The notes: generated by a model not told the origin, from the sequence alone. Counted from the stretch's first letter, positions 49,587-60,852 are shown. The stretch: DNA of 64,000 nt from JBBQSN01 sp963825505 (GCA_963825505.1 CAWGTL010000012.1:62001-126000), one strand, 5' to 3'. Made by a program: numbers and translations.

Positions 49587-51302
49587 GTGCTCCGCCGCGT
49601 GGTCGAGGTGCTCCGCCGGCTCGCCGCCGGCGCGACCGCCGCCGGTCGGCACGTGGTGCACCTGTGGCGTCGCTCGCTGCAGGTGCGCGTCGTGAGCCTG
49701 ACGATGGCGCTCGGCCTGCTCGCCACCCTGCTCGTGGTCGCGTTCGTCGCCGACCAGGTCAGCGAGCGCCTGCTCGTCTCCCGCAGCTCGCAGGCGTTCA
49801 CCGACGCCGAGCGGGCGGCGGCGCAGTTCCAGAGCACGATGAACAGCTACGACGCCGCGAGCTCGGGGCCGATCAACGGGTTCGTGCAGGAGAGCCTGTC
49901 CCAGGTCGGTGGCACCGGCGGCGACTCCGGCGCCGGCATCCTGCTGCTGCGCAGCCCTGACGGGCCGCCGGAGGCCCAGTCCGTCTTCAGCCGCGCGAGC
50001 GGGGGGCTCGGGCCGGACGTCGTACCGAGCGCCCTGCGTGACGAGGTGCGCCAGGCGGGCGACCAGCTGAAGGGCAGCTCGGTGCAGCTGGCGCCGACGT
50101 CCGGTGCGCGCGTCCCGGGGTACGTGGTGGGCACCGTGGTCGACATCCCGCTGGCCGGACCGTACGAGCTCTACTTCGTCACCAGCCTCCAGCGCGAGCA
50201 GGAGACGCTCGACTCGGTGCAGCGGGTGCTGGCCGTCGGCATGGCCGCGCTGGTGCTGCTGCTCGGTGCCATCGCGTTCGTCGTCACCCGCCAGGTGGTG
50301 ACGCCGGTGCGGCAGGCGGCCAGCGTCGCCGCCCGGCTGTCCGACGGCGACCTGGGCGAGCGGATGACCCAGCGCGGCGAGGACGACCTTGCCCGCCTCG
50401 CCGGCTCGTTCAACGCGATGGCGGTCAACCTGCAGGACCAGATCGAGCAGATGGAGGAGCTGTCGCGGCTCCAGCGACGGTTCGTCTCCGACGTCTCGCA
50501 CGAGCTCCGCACCCCGCTCACGACGATCCGGATGGCGGGGGAGGTGCTCTACGACGCCCGCGCCGACTTCCCGCCCGCGGTGTCCCGCTCGGCCGAGCTG
50601 CTGCAGACCCAGCTCGACCGGTTCGAGTCGCTGCTCGCCGACCTGCTCGAGATCAGCCGCTTCGACGCCGGCGCCGCCGCCCTCGACGCCGAGCCCACCG
50701 ACGTCACCGGCGTGGTCGAGCTGGTGCTCGACCTGGCCGTGCCGCTCGCCGAGCGCCGCGGCTGCCAGCTGCGCTCGCACCTGCCGCGCGAGCCCGCGGT
50801 GGCCGAGGTCGACCCGCGCCGGATCGAGCGGGTCGTGCGCAACCTCGTGGTCAACGCGGTCGAGCACAGCGAGGGCAACCCGGTCGACGTCTACGTCGGG
50901 GTCGACGACGACGCGGTCGCCGTCCTGGTCCGTGACCACGGGGTCGGGCTGCGCGCCTCCGAGGTGGAGCACGTCTTCGACCGGTTCTGGCGTGCCGACC
51001 CCGCCCGCGCCCGCACCTCCGGCGGCACCGGCCTGGGGCTGGCGATCTCGCTCGAGGACGCCCACCTGCACGGCGGGACCCTCGAGGCGTGGGGCGAGGT
51101 GCGGGTCGGGGCGGCGTTCCGGCTCACCGTGCCCCGGCGCGCCGGTGACCGGCTGGACGGCTCGCCGCTGCCCCTCGGTCCCCACGTACCCGGCGGACCG
51201 TCCTCGCGCCCGGTGACGGTCGTGCGCCGCGCGGTGGCCGAGGGCGAGCAGGGCGACCCGGTCGACCTGCCGGCGCTCGCCGAAGAAGGCACCGGTGGCT
51301 GA
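49587..51302 (+). CDS. mtrB: Sensor histidine kinase MtrB
   Basis: A 571-residue membrane kinase for MtrA. First helix VVSLTMALGLLATLLVVAFV, an outer sensor domain of about 150 residues, second helix LAVGMAALVLLLGAIAFVVT, HAMP (VVTPVRQAASVAARLSDGDL), H-box FVSDVSHELRTPLTTIRMAG with phospho-His, N-box RNLVVNAVEHSEGNPV and G boxes RDHGVGLRAS and GGTGLGLAISLEDAHLHGGT. The GTG at 49587 (VLRRVVEVL) lies 12 bases after the mtrA stop. It overlaps lpqB by 8 bases. Confidence 0.94.
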   Translation: MLRRVVEVLRRLAAGATAAGRHVVHLWRRSLQVRVVSLTMALGLLATLLVVAFVADQVSERLLVSRSSQAFTDAERAAAQFQSTMNSYDAASSGPINGFVQESLSQVGGTGGDSGAGILLLRSPDGPPEAQSVFSRASGGLGPDVVPSALRDEVRQAGDQLKGSSVQLAPTSGARVPGYVVGTVVDIPLAGPYELYFVTSLQREQETLDSVQRVLAVGMAALVLLLGAIAFVVTRQVVTPVRQAASVAARLSDGDLGERMTQRGEDDLARLAGSFNAMAVNLQDQIEQMEELSRLQRRFVSDVSHELRTPLTTIRMAGEVLYDARADFPPAVSRSAELLQTQLDRFESLLADLLEISRFDAGAAALDAEPTDVTGVVELVLDLAVPLAERRGCQLRSHLPREPAVAEVDPRRIERVVRNLVVNAVEHSEGNPVDVYVGVDDDAVAVLVRDHGVGLRASEVEHVFDRFWRADPARARTSGGTGLGLAISLEDAHLHGGTLEAWGEVRVGAAFRLTVPRRAGDRLDGSPLPLGPHVPGGPSSRPVTVVRRAVAEGEQGDPVDLPALAEEGTGG

Positions 51303-53049
51303 CCCGCGCCGGGTGCGCGCCGTGGCCGCGGCGGTCGCCGTCCTGGTGACCGTGGCGCTCGCGGGCTGCGCCCGGATCCCGAGCTCGGGACCGGTGGTCG
51401 ACGGGCCGGTGGGCGAGGACTACTTCCGTCCGCTGCCGCAGGGACCGGCGGCCGGGGCGACGCCGGCCGACGTCGTCCGCGGGTTCCTCGGGGCCTCGCT
51501 GGGGGCCGACCAGGACTACGAGGTCGCGCGCACCTACATGCAGCCGCGTGCCGCAGGTGCCTGGCGCCCCACCGAGCAGACCGTCGTGTACGCGGGGGAC
51601 GCGGACTTCACCTTCGTCGGCGCTGGTGGCGACGTCCCGGGCGACGCCCCGGGCGACGTCGAGGAGGTGACCGCCCGGATCGACGTCTCGGTGATCGGCG
51701 TCGTCGACTCCCACGGGCGCTACTCCCAGCAGCCCACCGGCACACCGAGGTCGGTCGAGATGACCCTGCGCCGCGACGACCCCGACCGGCAGTGGCGCAT
51801 CGCCGCCACCCCCGACCTGGCGCTGCTGTCGCAGAACGACTTCCAGTTCGCCTTCCGCTCCTTCCGCCTCTACTACCTGGACGCCACCCGCAACTTCCTC
51901 GTGCCCGACCAGCGCTGGTTCCCCGAGTCGGACTCGACGACGACGCGTCTGGTGGCCGAGCTGCTCGCAGGCCCGTCGCCCTGGCTCGCCCCCGCCGTCG
52001 ACACCGCCTTCCCGCCGGGCACCCGGCTCGCCGCGCCGCAGGCGGTGACGCTCGAGGACGACGAGGCGACCGTGCCGATGACGAGCCCCGCGCGGCGGGC
52101 CACCGCGGCCGAGCGGCAGCTCATGCGCCAGCAGCTGCTCGCCACCCTGCGCTCCCCGCTCGGCGTCACCGACGTGCTGATGCGGGTCGAGGACGCCGAG
52201 CTCTCGCTCGAGGGCAACGGCACCCAGCCGCCGCGGCGCGACCCGCAGGTGACGGGCGGGGCCGTCCTGCTGCGCGGCGACGTGCTGGAGCGGCTGGACG
52301 GCGACCGCAGCGAGCCGGTCGCCGACCTGCCGTCGCTGGAGGGGCTGGGGCCCAGCCACCCGGCCTCCGGCTACGGCGGCGGCACGCTGGCGGTGCTGGT
52401 GCAGGAGCGCAGCCAGCTGCGCGCGCTCGTCCCGGGAACCGAGGAGGTCTCCGAGGCCTTGGTGGAGGGCGCCGACCTCACCGCGCCGTCCTTCGACTGG
52501 CGCGGCTGGGTCTGGACCTCGCCGGCGGTGTCCGCCGGGATCGTGCTGGCCGCGCTGCCCAACGCCAACACGGTCGAGGTCGACGCGGCCTGGTTGGCCG
52601 GTCGCCGGGTCACCTCCCTGCGGGTCTCCCGCGACGGCGCCCGCGTGGTGGTGGCGTCCACGGCCCCCGACGGCACGGCGCACGTCGACGTGGCCGGGGT
52701 CGTCCGCGCCACCGACTTCGCGCCGCAGCAGCTCACCGACCCGCTGCCCGTCGGCGTCGGCAGCGACCTCGTGCTCGCCGAGGAGGCGGTCTGGGTCGAC
52801 GAGAACCGGGTCGCCGTCCTCGGCCGCCGCGCCGGCGACGAGGAGACCCGGGTGCTGCCGGTCGAGATCGGGGGGCTCGTCCTCGACCCGTCCGCCCCGG
52901 TGCCCGGCGCCGTGACGCTCACAGCGGCGCGGGGCGACCGCACGCTGCTGGTCTCCACCTCCGACGGACGGCTGCTGGTGCAGCAGGGTGCGGCCTGGGC
53001 CGAGGTGCCCGGTGCCGAGGGCGCCCGCGACCCGGCGTTCGAGGGCTGA
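51295..53049 (+). CDS. lpqB: Lipoprotein LpqB
   Basis: A 584-residue lipoprotein that interacts with MtrB and modulates MtrAB signalling. Signal and lipobox: VAVLVTVALAGCARIPSSGP, lipidated at Cys. The GerMN-like middle (FRLYYLDATRNFLVPDQRWF; ELLAGPSPWLAPAVDTAFPP) precedes a beta-propeller-like C-terminal part (TSLRVSRDGARVVVASTAPD; LAEEAVWVDENRVAVLGRRA). Start GTG 51295. The intact reading frame shows the mtrA-mtrB-lpqB operon is complete, unlike several neighbours hit by indels. Confidence 0.93.
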   Translation: MADPRRVRAVAAAVAVLVTVALAGCARIPSSGPVVDGPVGEDYFRPLPQGPAAGATPADVVRGFLGASLGADQDYEVARTYMQPRAAGAWRPTEQTVVYAGDADFTFVGAGGDVPGDAPGDVEEVTARIDVSVIGVVDSHGRYSQQPTGTPRSVEMTLRRDDPDRQWRIAATPDLALLSQNDFQFAFRSFRLYYLDATRNFLVPDQRWFPESDSTTTRLVAELLAGPSPWLAPAVDTAFPPGTRLAAPQAVTLEDDEATVPMTSPARRATAAERQLMRQQLLATLRSPLGVTDVLMRVEDAELSLEGNGTQPPRRDPQVTGGAVLLRGDVLERLDGDRSEPVADLPSLEGLGPSHPASGYGGGTLAVLVQERSQLRALVPGTEEVSEALVEGADLTAPSFDWRGWVWTSPAVSAGIVLAALPNANTVEVDAAWLAGRRVTSLRVSRDGARVVVASTAPDGTAHVDVAGVVRATDFAPQQLTDPLPVGVGSDLVLAEEAVWVDENRVAVLGRRAGDEETRVLPVEIGGLVLDPSAPVPGAVTLTAARGDRTLLVSTSDGRLLVQQGAAWAEVPGAEGARDPAFEG

Positions 53050-53146
53050 GCGGCCCGCCGTCCACAGCCGGCTCGGCGCCCGGCCCGTCCACAGGCGGGC
53101 GACGGCTGGTGCGGTGGCGTCGCCGCCCGTACGCAGGCTCGTCCGC

Positions 53147-53911
53147 GTGCGTACCGCCAGGCACCGCCGCCCCGCCCGCTCTCCCGCCGCGGCGCTCGGC
53201 AGCGCCCTGGTGCAGGCCGCCGGGCTGGCGCTGCCGGTGGGCTGCGCCGGGTGCGGCCGGCCCGACCTGGCGCTGTGCCGGCCCTGCCTGCACGCCCTGG
53301 TGGGGCCGGGCTCCCCGGTCGCCCGGGTCACCGGCTCGGGTCCGCCGTGGTGGCCGCCCGACCTGCCGCTGCACTGCGTGACGGCCTACCGCGGCCCCGT
53401 CCGGGAGGCGCTGGTCGCGTGGAAGGACCACGGCCGCGCCGACCTCACGCCCGCCGTCGGTGCCGGGCTGGCGCGAGCGGTCCGCTCCCTGCTCCGCGAG
53501 GTCGTCTGCGCCGGCCCCGTCCTCGACGGTCCGGTCCTGGCCGTGCCGGTCCCCTCGGCCGGGGCGCGGGTGCGCGAGCGAGGCGCCGACCTCGTCGCGG
53601 CCGCCGCCCGCCGGGGACCGCTTCCCGTGGCGGCGGTGCTGCGCCAGGGACGAGGGGCGGCCGACCAGGCCGGGCTCGACCGCGAGCAGCGCCGGGCCAA
53701 CCTCGCGGGCCGCGTCCGGTGCACGTCGGCGGGCGCGCGGGCGGTCGCCGGGCGCGCGGTGGTGCTGGTCGACGACGTCGCCACGACCGGGGCCAGCCTG
53801 GCCGAGGCGGCACGCGCGGTCACCGCCGTCGGAGGACGGGTGGTCGGGGCGGCCACCCTCGCCGCCACGCCACCCCGCGATGGGGTGGGCACGGCGCAGA
53901 CGGTGGACTAA
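53147..53911 (+). CDS. ComF-family phosphoribosyltransferase-like protein
   Basis: A 254-residue ComF family protein. A zinc-binding N-terminus (LPVGCAGCGRPDLALCRPCL) leads to ALVAWKDHGRADLTPAVGAG, PVPSAGARVRERGADLVAAA, QRRANLAGRVRC and the phosphoribosyltransferase-type loop VVLVDDVATTGASLAEAARA. ComF takes part in DNA uptake in naturally competent bacteria; in actinobacteria its role is not settled. Start uncertain: GTG 53147 is favoured; the frame is open further upstream, overlapping the end of lpqB. Equivalent to Rv3242c. Confidence 0.87.
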   Translation: MRTARHRRPARSPAAALGSALVQAAGLALPVGCAGCGRPDLALCRPCLHALVGPGSPVARVTGSGPPWWPPDLPLHCVTAYRGPVREALVAWKDHGRADLTPAVGAGLARAVRSLLREVVCAGPVLDGPVLAVPVPSAGARVRERGADLVAAAARRGPLPVAAVLRQGRGAADQAGLDREQRRANLAGRVRCTSAGARAVAGRAVVLVDDVATTGASLAEAARAVTAVGGRVVGAATLAATPPRDGVGTAQTVD

Positions 53912-53961
53912 CGTCGGAGGACGGAAGACCCAAGCCGTCGCCGACGAGAGGATCTCCCACT

Positions 53962-54618
53962 GTGGACATCGTGGTCACCGCCCTGCACGTCGAGGTCCCG
54001 GACCGGTTCCGCCGGCACCTGGAGGAGAAGCTCGCGAAGGTCGAGCAGCTCAGTCCGCGGTTGCAGCGGATCGACGTCAAGATCAGCCACGAGTCCAACC
54101 CCCGCCAGGCCGACACCAGCGAGCGGGTCGAGCTGACCGTGCGCGCCCGCGGACCCGTGATCCGCGCCGAGGCGTGCGCCGACGACCCCTACGCCGCGCT
54201 CGACCTCGCGCAGGAGAAGCTGATGGAGCGGCTGCGCCGGGCGCGCGACCGCCGCAAGGTGCACCACGGCCGCCGCCAGCCCGCCACCGTCCGCGACGGC
54301 GAGGGCTTCGTCCCCGACGAGGACGGCCCGGCCGAGGGCGACGAGCCCACCGGCGAGCTCGGCGAGTCGCCGATCGCGTTCCGCGAGAAGACCCACGTCG
54401 CCGCGCCGATGACCGTGTCCGAGGCGGTCGACCAGATGGAGCTCGTCGGGCACGACTTCTACCTGTTCTCCGACGTCGAGTCCGGCCGGCCGAGCGTGGT
54501 CTACCGGCGCCGCGGGTGGAGCTACGGCGTGCTCCGGCTGGAGGCCTCCACCGCCGAGGCCCTGGCCGAGCAGAACGGCGCCGGTACGGCCGATCAGGCG
54601 GCTGCAGCCGTCGGCTGA
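53962..54618 (+). CDS. hpf: Long-form ribosome hibernation-promoting factor
   Basis: A 218-residue long HPF/RaiA protein that pairs ribosomes into inactive 100S particles during stress or stationary phase. The N-terminal domain (VDIVVTALHVEVPDRFRRHL, EEKLAKVEQLSPRLQRIDVK) binds the 30S decoding site. The C-terminal dimerisation domain reads MTVSEAVDQMELVGHDFYLF, then SDVESGRPSVVYRRRGWSYG. GTG 53962 has GAGAGGA nine bases upstream. It follows comF as in Rv3242c-Rv3241c. Confidence 0.93.
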   Translation: MDIVVTALHVEVPDRFRRHLEEKLAKVEQLSPRLQRIDVKISHESNPRQADTSERVELTVRARGPVIRAEACADDPYAALDLAQEKLMERLRRARDRRKVHHGRRQPATVRDGEGFVPDEDGPAEGDEPTGELGESPIAFREKTHVAAPMTVSEAVDQMELVGHDFYLFSDVESGRPSVVYRRRGWSYGVLRLEASTAEALAEQNGAGTADQAAAAVG

Positions 54619-54743
54619 GCCGTCCGCGTCCCGAACCAGCCCGAACACCCTCCGGACGGACGATCCACCCCAGGACGCCCGGTGGCATGATGCTGAGCGC
54701 GGGTCCGTCCGGACCGCCGGACGCGGGGAGTCGGGAGGTGGCC

Positions 54744-55406
54744 GTGAGCGAGCGGATCCGCGTGCTCGTGGCCGACGACCACGTCCTGTACCGGCGCGGC
54801 CTGGAGATGGTGCTCGGGGCCGAGGACGACATCGAGATCGTCGGCGAGGCCGGCGACGGCACCGAGGCGGTCGCGCGCGCGGTCGACCTGCTGCCCGACG
54901 TCGTGCTGATGGACGTGCGGATGCCCCGCCGGTCCGGCATCGAGGCCTGCTCGGACATCAAGAGCGCCGTGCCGAGCGCCAAGATCGTCATGCTCACCAT
55001 CAGCGACGAGGAGAGCGACCTGTTCGAGGCGGTGCGCGCCGGGGCCAACGGGTACCTGCTCAAGGACGTCCCCGGCGAGGACATCGCCGAGGGCATCCGC
55101 GCCGTGGTGGGCGGTCAGTCGCTGATCAGCCCGTCGATGGCCGGCGCCCTGCTCGCCGAGTTCACCGAGCTGTCCAAGCGCTCGGCCGAGCCCCGCGTGC
55201 CGGTGCCGCGCCTCACCGAGCGCGAGCTCGAGGTGCTGCGGCTGGTGGCGCGCGGGATGGCCAACAAGGACATCGCCACCAGCTTGTTCATCTCCGAGAA
55301 CACCGTGAAGAACCACGTCCGCAACATCCTGGAGAAGCTCCAGCTGCACTCCCGGATGGAGGCCGTGGTCTACGCGGTCCGAGAGAAGATCCTCGACCTG
55401 TCGTGA
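54744..55406 (+). CDS. LuxR/NarL-family response regulator, orphan
   Basis: A 220-residue regulator. Receiver: IRVLVADDHVLYRRGLEMVL (acidic pair), LLPDVVLMDVRMPRRSGIEA (phospho-Asp), IVMLTISDEESDLFEAVRAG and ANGYLLKDVPGEDIAEGIRA (Lys). HTH: LTERELEVLRLVARGMANKD, IATSLFISENTVKNHVRNIL. No histidine kinase is nearby. GTG 54744 has GGGAGG six bases upstream. Its stop overlaps the pentapeptide gene start, so the two are coupled, a common nocardioid/actinobacterial arrangement between hpf and secA. Confidence 0.9.
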   Translation: MSERIRVLVADDHVLYRRGLEMVLGAEDDIEIVGEAGDGTEAVARAVDLLPDVVLMDVRMPRRSGIEACSDIKSAVPSAKIVMLTISDEESDLFEAVRAGANGYLLKDVPGEDIAEGIRAVVGGQSLISPSMAGALLAEFTELSKRSAEPRVPVPRLTERELEVLRLVARGMANKDIATSLFISENTVKNHVRNILEKLQLHSRMEAVVYAVREKILDLS

Positions 55407-56008
55407 CGGGCGCGCACCCGGCCCTCGGCCCGGACGTGCTGCTCGACGGCGAGACCGTCCAGGACGCCGACCTCACCGGCGTTCGGGCCGGCAACGCCCG
55501 GCTGATGGAGTGCACCTTCACCTCCTGCGTGCTCGACGACGTCTCGCTGCGGCGCTCGCGGCTGGTCGACTGCTCGTTCACCGCCGTCCGCAGCACGGCG
55601 CTCGACCTGGCCGACGCCGAGCTGCTCGACGTCGCCTGGGACGGCTGCCGGCTCGGGGCGGTGCAGGCGTTCGGCGCCGAGCTCACCCGCGTGCAGGTCA
55701 CCGGGGGCAAGGTCGACTACCTCAACCTGCGCGACGCCACCGCCGTCGACCTGCACCTCACCCGTGTCGTCGTGGGCGACCTCGACCTGTCCGGCGCCAC
55801 GGTCAAGCGGCTGCGGCTGGAGGACGTCACGATCGAGCGCCTCGACCTCGGCCGGGCCACGCTCACCGACGTCGACCTGCGCGGCGCCCGCCTGCACCGC
55901 ATCGACGGTCTGGCCGGCCTGTCGGGCGCGGTGATCAGCAGCACCCAGCTGGTCGAGCTCGCCCCCCTGCTGGCCGCCCACGTCGGACTCGAGGTCCGCG
56001 ACGGCTAG
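55403..56008 (+). CDS. Pentapeptide-repeat protein
   Basis: A 201-residue protein built from A(D/N)LXX-type pentapeptide repeats (VQDADLTGVRAGNARLMECT; VDLHLTRVVVGDLDLSGATV; IERLDLGRATLTDVDLRGAR) that form a right-handed quadrilateral beta-helix. Some such proteins mimic DNA and protect gyrase from quinolones; this one shows no other domain, so that role is only possible. It starts at GTG 55403 within the regulator stop (GTGA) and is convergent, by 4 bases overlap, with the double GNAT gene. Confidence 0.9.
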   Translation: MTGAHPALGPDVLLDGETVQDADLTGVRAGNARLMECTFTSCVLDDVSLRRSRLVDCSFTAVRSTALDLADAELLDVAWDGCRLGAVQAFGAELTRVQVTGGKVDYLNLRDATAVDLHLTRVVVGDLDLSGATVKRLRLEDVTIERLDLGRATLTDVDLRGARLHRIDGLAGLSGAVISSTQLVELAPLLAAHVGLEVRDG

Positions 56009-57183
56009 CGCAGTGAGGAGGGGTGGGCCCAGGCGGCGTCCATCTCCTCGGCGAGCAGGTCGAAGCGCAGGTGGTCGACCACGCGGCCGGCACCGGTGCG
56101 CGCGGCGTCGCGGTCGCGCCCGACCCGGGTGAAGCCGACCGCCCGGGCGACGCCCTCGGACCCGGTGTTGCCCTCCGCCACCAGCAGCAGGACGCGGCGC
56201 AGCCCGAGGCCGCCCTCGTCCAGGCCGAGCAGCGCGTGCCGGGTCACCACGCGCACCGCGCGGGTGGCCACGCCGCGACGCCGGGCGTCGGGGTGGACCC
56301 AGTAGCCGACCTCCCCGGTGGGGGACAGCCCGTTCCCGAGGCCGCTCAGCGCCACCTGGCCCAGCAGGTGCTCGGGCCGGTCGCGGTCGACCACCGCCCA
56401 GTGCACGCCGTTGCCGAGGGCCTCGGCCTCCTGCACGGTCTCGAGGTAGTGCCGGGCCTCGTCCAGGCCGTAGGGATCGGGCAGGTCCGGCAACCAGGAG
56501 CGGGTGGTCGGGTGCGCGCAGGCCTGCATGATCCGCTCGGCGTCGTCCGGCCCGTTCGGGCGCAGCAGCAGCGTGCCCACCTCGAGCTCGGGGACCTCCA
56601 GCCACGGCACCACCGGGCGCAGCGGGTCGCCGCGGCGCAGCGAACCGGTCCAGCCGTCCACCGGCCGACCGCGGTGGGGCAGGAGGCCGCGCACGCGGCC
56701 CTCGACCCGGAATCCGCACGCCCACGCCACCCGGCGCGAGGCCCAGTTGCCGACCTGCGCCTGCCAGAGCAGCACCCCGGCGCCCGGGCCACCGTCGGCG
56801 GCCGGCGCGAACGCCCACCGGGCCGCCTCGCGCAGCGCCGCCGACGTCGCGCCGCGTCCCCACGCGTCGCGACCGAGGACGTAGCCGACGTCGAGCGCGC
56901 CGTCGCCGCGCGGCCGCAGCCCGAGCTGGCCGGCGGGCTCGCCGTCGAGGTCGATCATCCAGGTCCACTCGGCGCCGGTCTCCTCGTGCCACGCGGCGGC
57001 CCGCCCCGAGACCCACGAGGTCGCGTGCTCGGGCAGGAACGGCACGGGCGGACCGCTCAGCCACCGGTGCACCCGCTCGTCCGCGTACATCCGCACCAGC
57101 GCGTCGGCGTCCGCGTCGCGGTGCGGGCGCAGCACGACCTCGTCACCGGCGCGGGTGGCGGAGCGGAGCACGGGCTGCTGCAC
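56005..57183 (-). CDS. Tandem GNAT acetyltransferase (two domains)
   Basis: A 392-residue protein with two GNAT domains. The first (about 15-185) shows VVLRPHRDADADALVRMYAD, DVGYVLGRDAWGRGATSAAL and WQAQVGNWASRRVAWACGFR. The second (about 205-385) shows LLLRPNGPDDAERIMQACAH, GEVGYWVHPDARRRGVATRA and VAEGNTGSEGVARAVGFTRV. Both acetyl-CoA loops look usable, so it may acetylate two sites or act as an internal dimer. GTG 57183 was chosen. The 255-base gap 57184-57438 holds only a small CACCCG/CGGGTG dyad at 57404-57417. Confidence 0.88.
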   Translation of the reverse strand: MQQPVLRSATRAGDEVVLRPHRDADADALVRMYADERVHRWLSGPPVPFLPEHATSWVSGRAAAWHEETGAEWTWMIDLDGEPAGQLGLRPRGDGALDVGYVLGRDAWGRGATSAALREAARWAFAPAADGGPGAGVLLWQAQVGNWASRRVAWACGFRVEGRVRGLLPHRGRPVDGWTGSLRRGDPLRPVVPWLEVPELEVGTLLLRPNGPDDAERIMQACAHPTTRSWLPDLPDPYGLDEARHYLETVQEAEALGNGVHWAVVDRDRPEHLLGQVALSGLGNGLSPTGEVGYWVHPDARRRGVATRAVRVVTRHALLGLDEGGLGLRRVLLLVAEGNTGSEGVARAVGFTRVGRDRDAARTGAGRVVDHLRFDLLAEEMDAAWAHPSSLR

Positions 57184-57438
57184 GCCCCCACCCTGGCGGG
57201 TACCCGGTGCCCCGGCAACGACGGGACGCGGTGGACGTGGCCGTGGGCAGGACGGCCCTGGCCGTACTCCCAGCGGGTGACGCGTGCCGTGGCGACTGAG
57301 CCGATCCGGTCTGCCTGCGCCGTTCCAGCCACTCGCCCGCACGCACGTCCCTAGCGTTCGCTCGACCGCTCGGGGATCTGCAAGGACGAGAGGTGACGCG
57401 CCTCACCCGCTCGGGTGCGGTGCGCGGAAGGACGCAGC

Positions 57439-57906
57439 ATGAAGCGGACGATGGCGATCACGGTGGCGGCGGGGGCCCTGCTGATGGGGACGGTGGCGGG
57501 CCCGGCGGCGGCCTCGGAGCAGGCCGACCTCGGGTGCACCCCGGGGTACTGGAAGCAGTCCCAGCACTTCGACTCGTGGGAGGAGGCCAGGCCGAACCGC
57601 CTCCTCACCCAGGGGGACTCGGAGAACCGTTCCTTCACCCCGACCGGTGACCGGGTCGACGACACCTTCCTGATGGCACTGGGCTACAAGGGCGGGCCGG
57701 GAGCGGACGGGGCGGAGCGGATCCTGCTGCGTGCCGCGGTGGCCGCCTGGCTCAACGCGGCCAACGAGACGACCGGGTACCCGATCCGGCGGGCTGAGTT
57801 CATCCCGGAGGTGAACGCGGCGATCCAGAGCGGCGACCGGGCGCGCATGCTCGAGCTGGCCACCTACCTCGACGGCCTGAACAACCTGGGGTGCCCGCTC
57901 AGCTGA
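57439..57906 (+). CDS. Secreted 'TPGYWK' domain protein
   Basis: A 155-residue exported protein. MKRTMAITVAAGALLMGTVA then GPAAASEQ is a signal peptide with a likely cut after AAA. The mature part begins LGCTPGYWKQSQHFDSWEEA, continues ADGAERILLRAAVAAWLNAA and ends YLDGLNNLGCPLS; its two cysteines, near the two ends, probably bridge. The GCTPGYWK start and NNxGCPL end recur in secreted or surface proteins of many bacteria and archaea, as far as I recall, without known function. ATG 57439 follows a GGAAGGA ribosome site. A strong hairpin follows. Confidence 0.8.
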   Translation: MKRTMAITVAAGALLMGTVAGPAAASEQADLGCTPGYWKQSQHFDSWEEARPNRLLTQGDSENRSFTPTGDRVDDTFLMALGYKGGPGADGAERILLRAAVAAWLNAANETTGYPIRRAEFIPEVNAAIQSGDRARMLELATYLDGLNNLGCPLS

Positions 57907-57925
57907 ACCCCGGCACGACACCCGT

Positions 57926-57975
57926 GCACGACGCCGGTCGCCCGCCAGCACCGAGGAGGGCGGCCGGCGTCGTGC
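57926..57975 (+). terminator. Long hairpin between the TPGYWK gene and secA
   Basis: GCACGACGCCGG (57926-57937) pairs perfectly with CCGGCGTCGTGC (57964-57975); within it CGCCC (57939-57943) pairs with GGGCG (57958-57962), so the stem is about 17-18 base pairs with one T-G pair. It lies 19 bases after the stop and isolates secA. Confidence 0.75.
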
Positions 57976-58030
57976 GTACGATGGGCTCGAGCCTGATCCC
58001 GGCCTGACGCCCGACCCGACGGAGTGAGAC

Positions 58031-60739
<2,709 letters not shown>

Positions 60740-60756
60740 CGGCGGCACCCGACGAG

Positions 60757-60788
60757 GAAGGCCCCCGCAGCGATCTGCGGGGGCCTTC
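60757..60788 (+). terminator. Perfect 14-bp hairpin terminator of secA
   Basis: GAAGGCCCCCGCAG (60757-60770), loop CGAT, CTGCGGGGGCCTTC (60775-60788): 14 perfect base pairs with a 4-base loop, extended by four more pairs after one mismatch. It starts 17 bases after the secA stop. Confidence 0.85.
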
Positions 60789-60795
60789 GTCGTGC

Positions 60796-60846
60796 TCTGC
60801 GCGTCCGGTGAGTCTGCGCGTCCGGTGAGTCTGCGCGTCCGGTGAG
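60796..60846. repeat. Three exact tandem copies of a 17-bp unit
   Basis: TCTGCGCGTCCGGTGAG occurs three times without a mismatch at 60796-60812, 60813-60829 and 60830-60846, between the secA terminator and the stop of the minus-strand Rv3235-like gene (60853). Confidence 0.95.
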
Positions 60847-60852
60847 GTCCGC

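Noticed and set aside
57977..57982. TACGAT as the -10 of a secA promoter.
   Set aside because: No -35-like element stands at the right distance and it directly abuts the terminator stem, so the match is probably chance.
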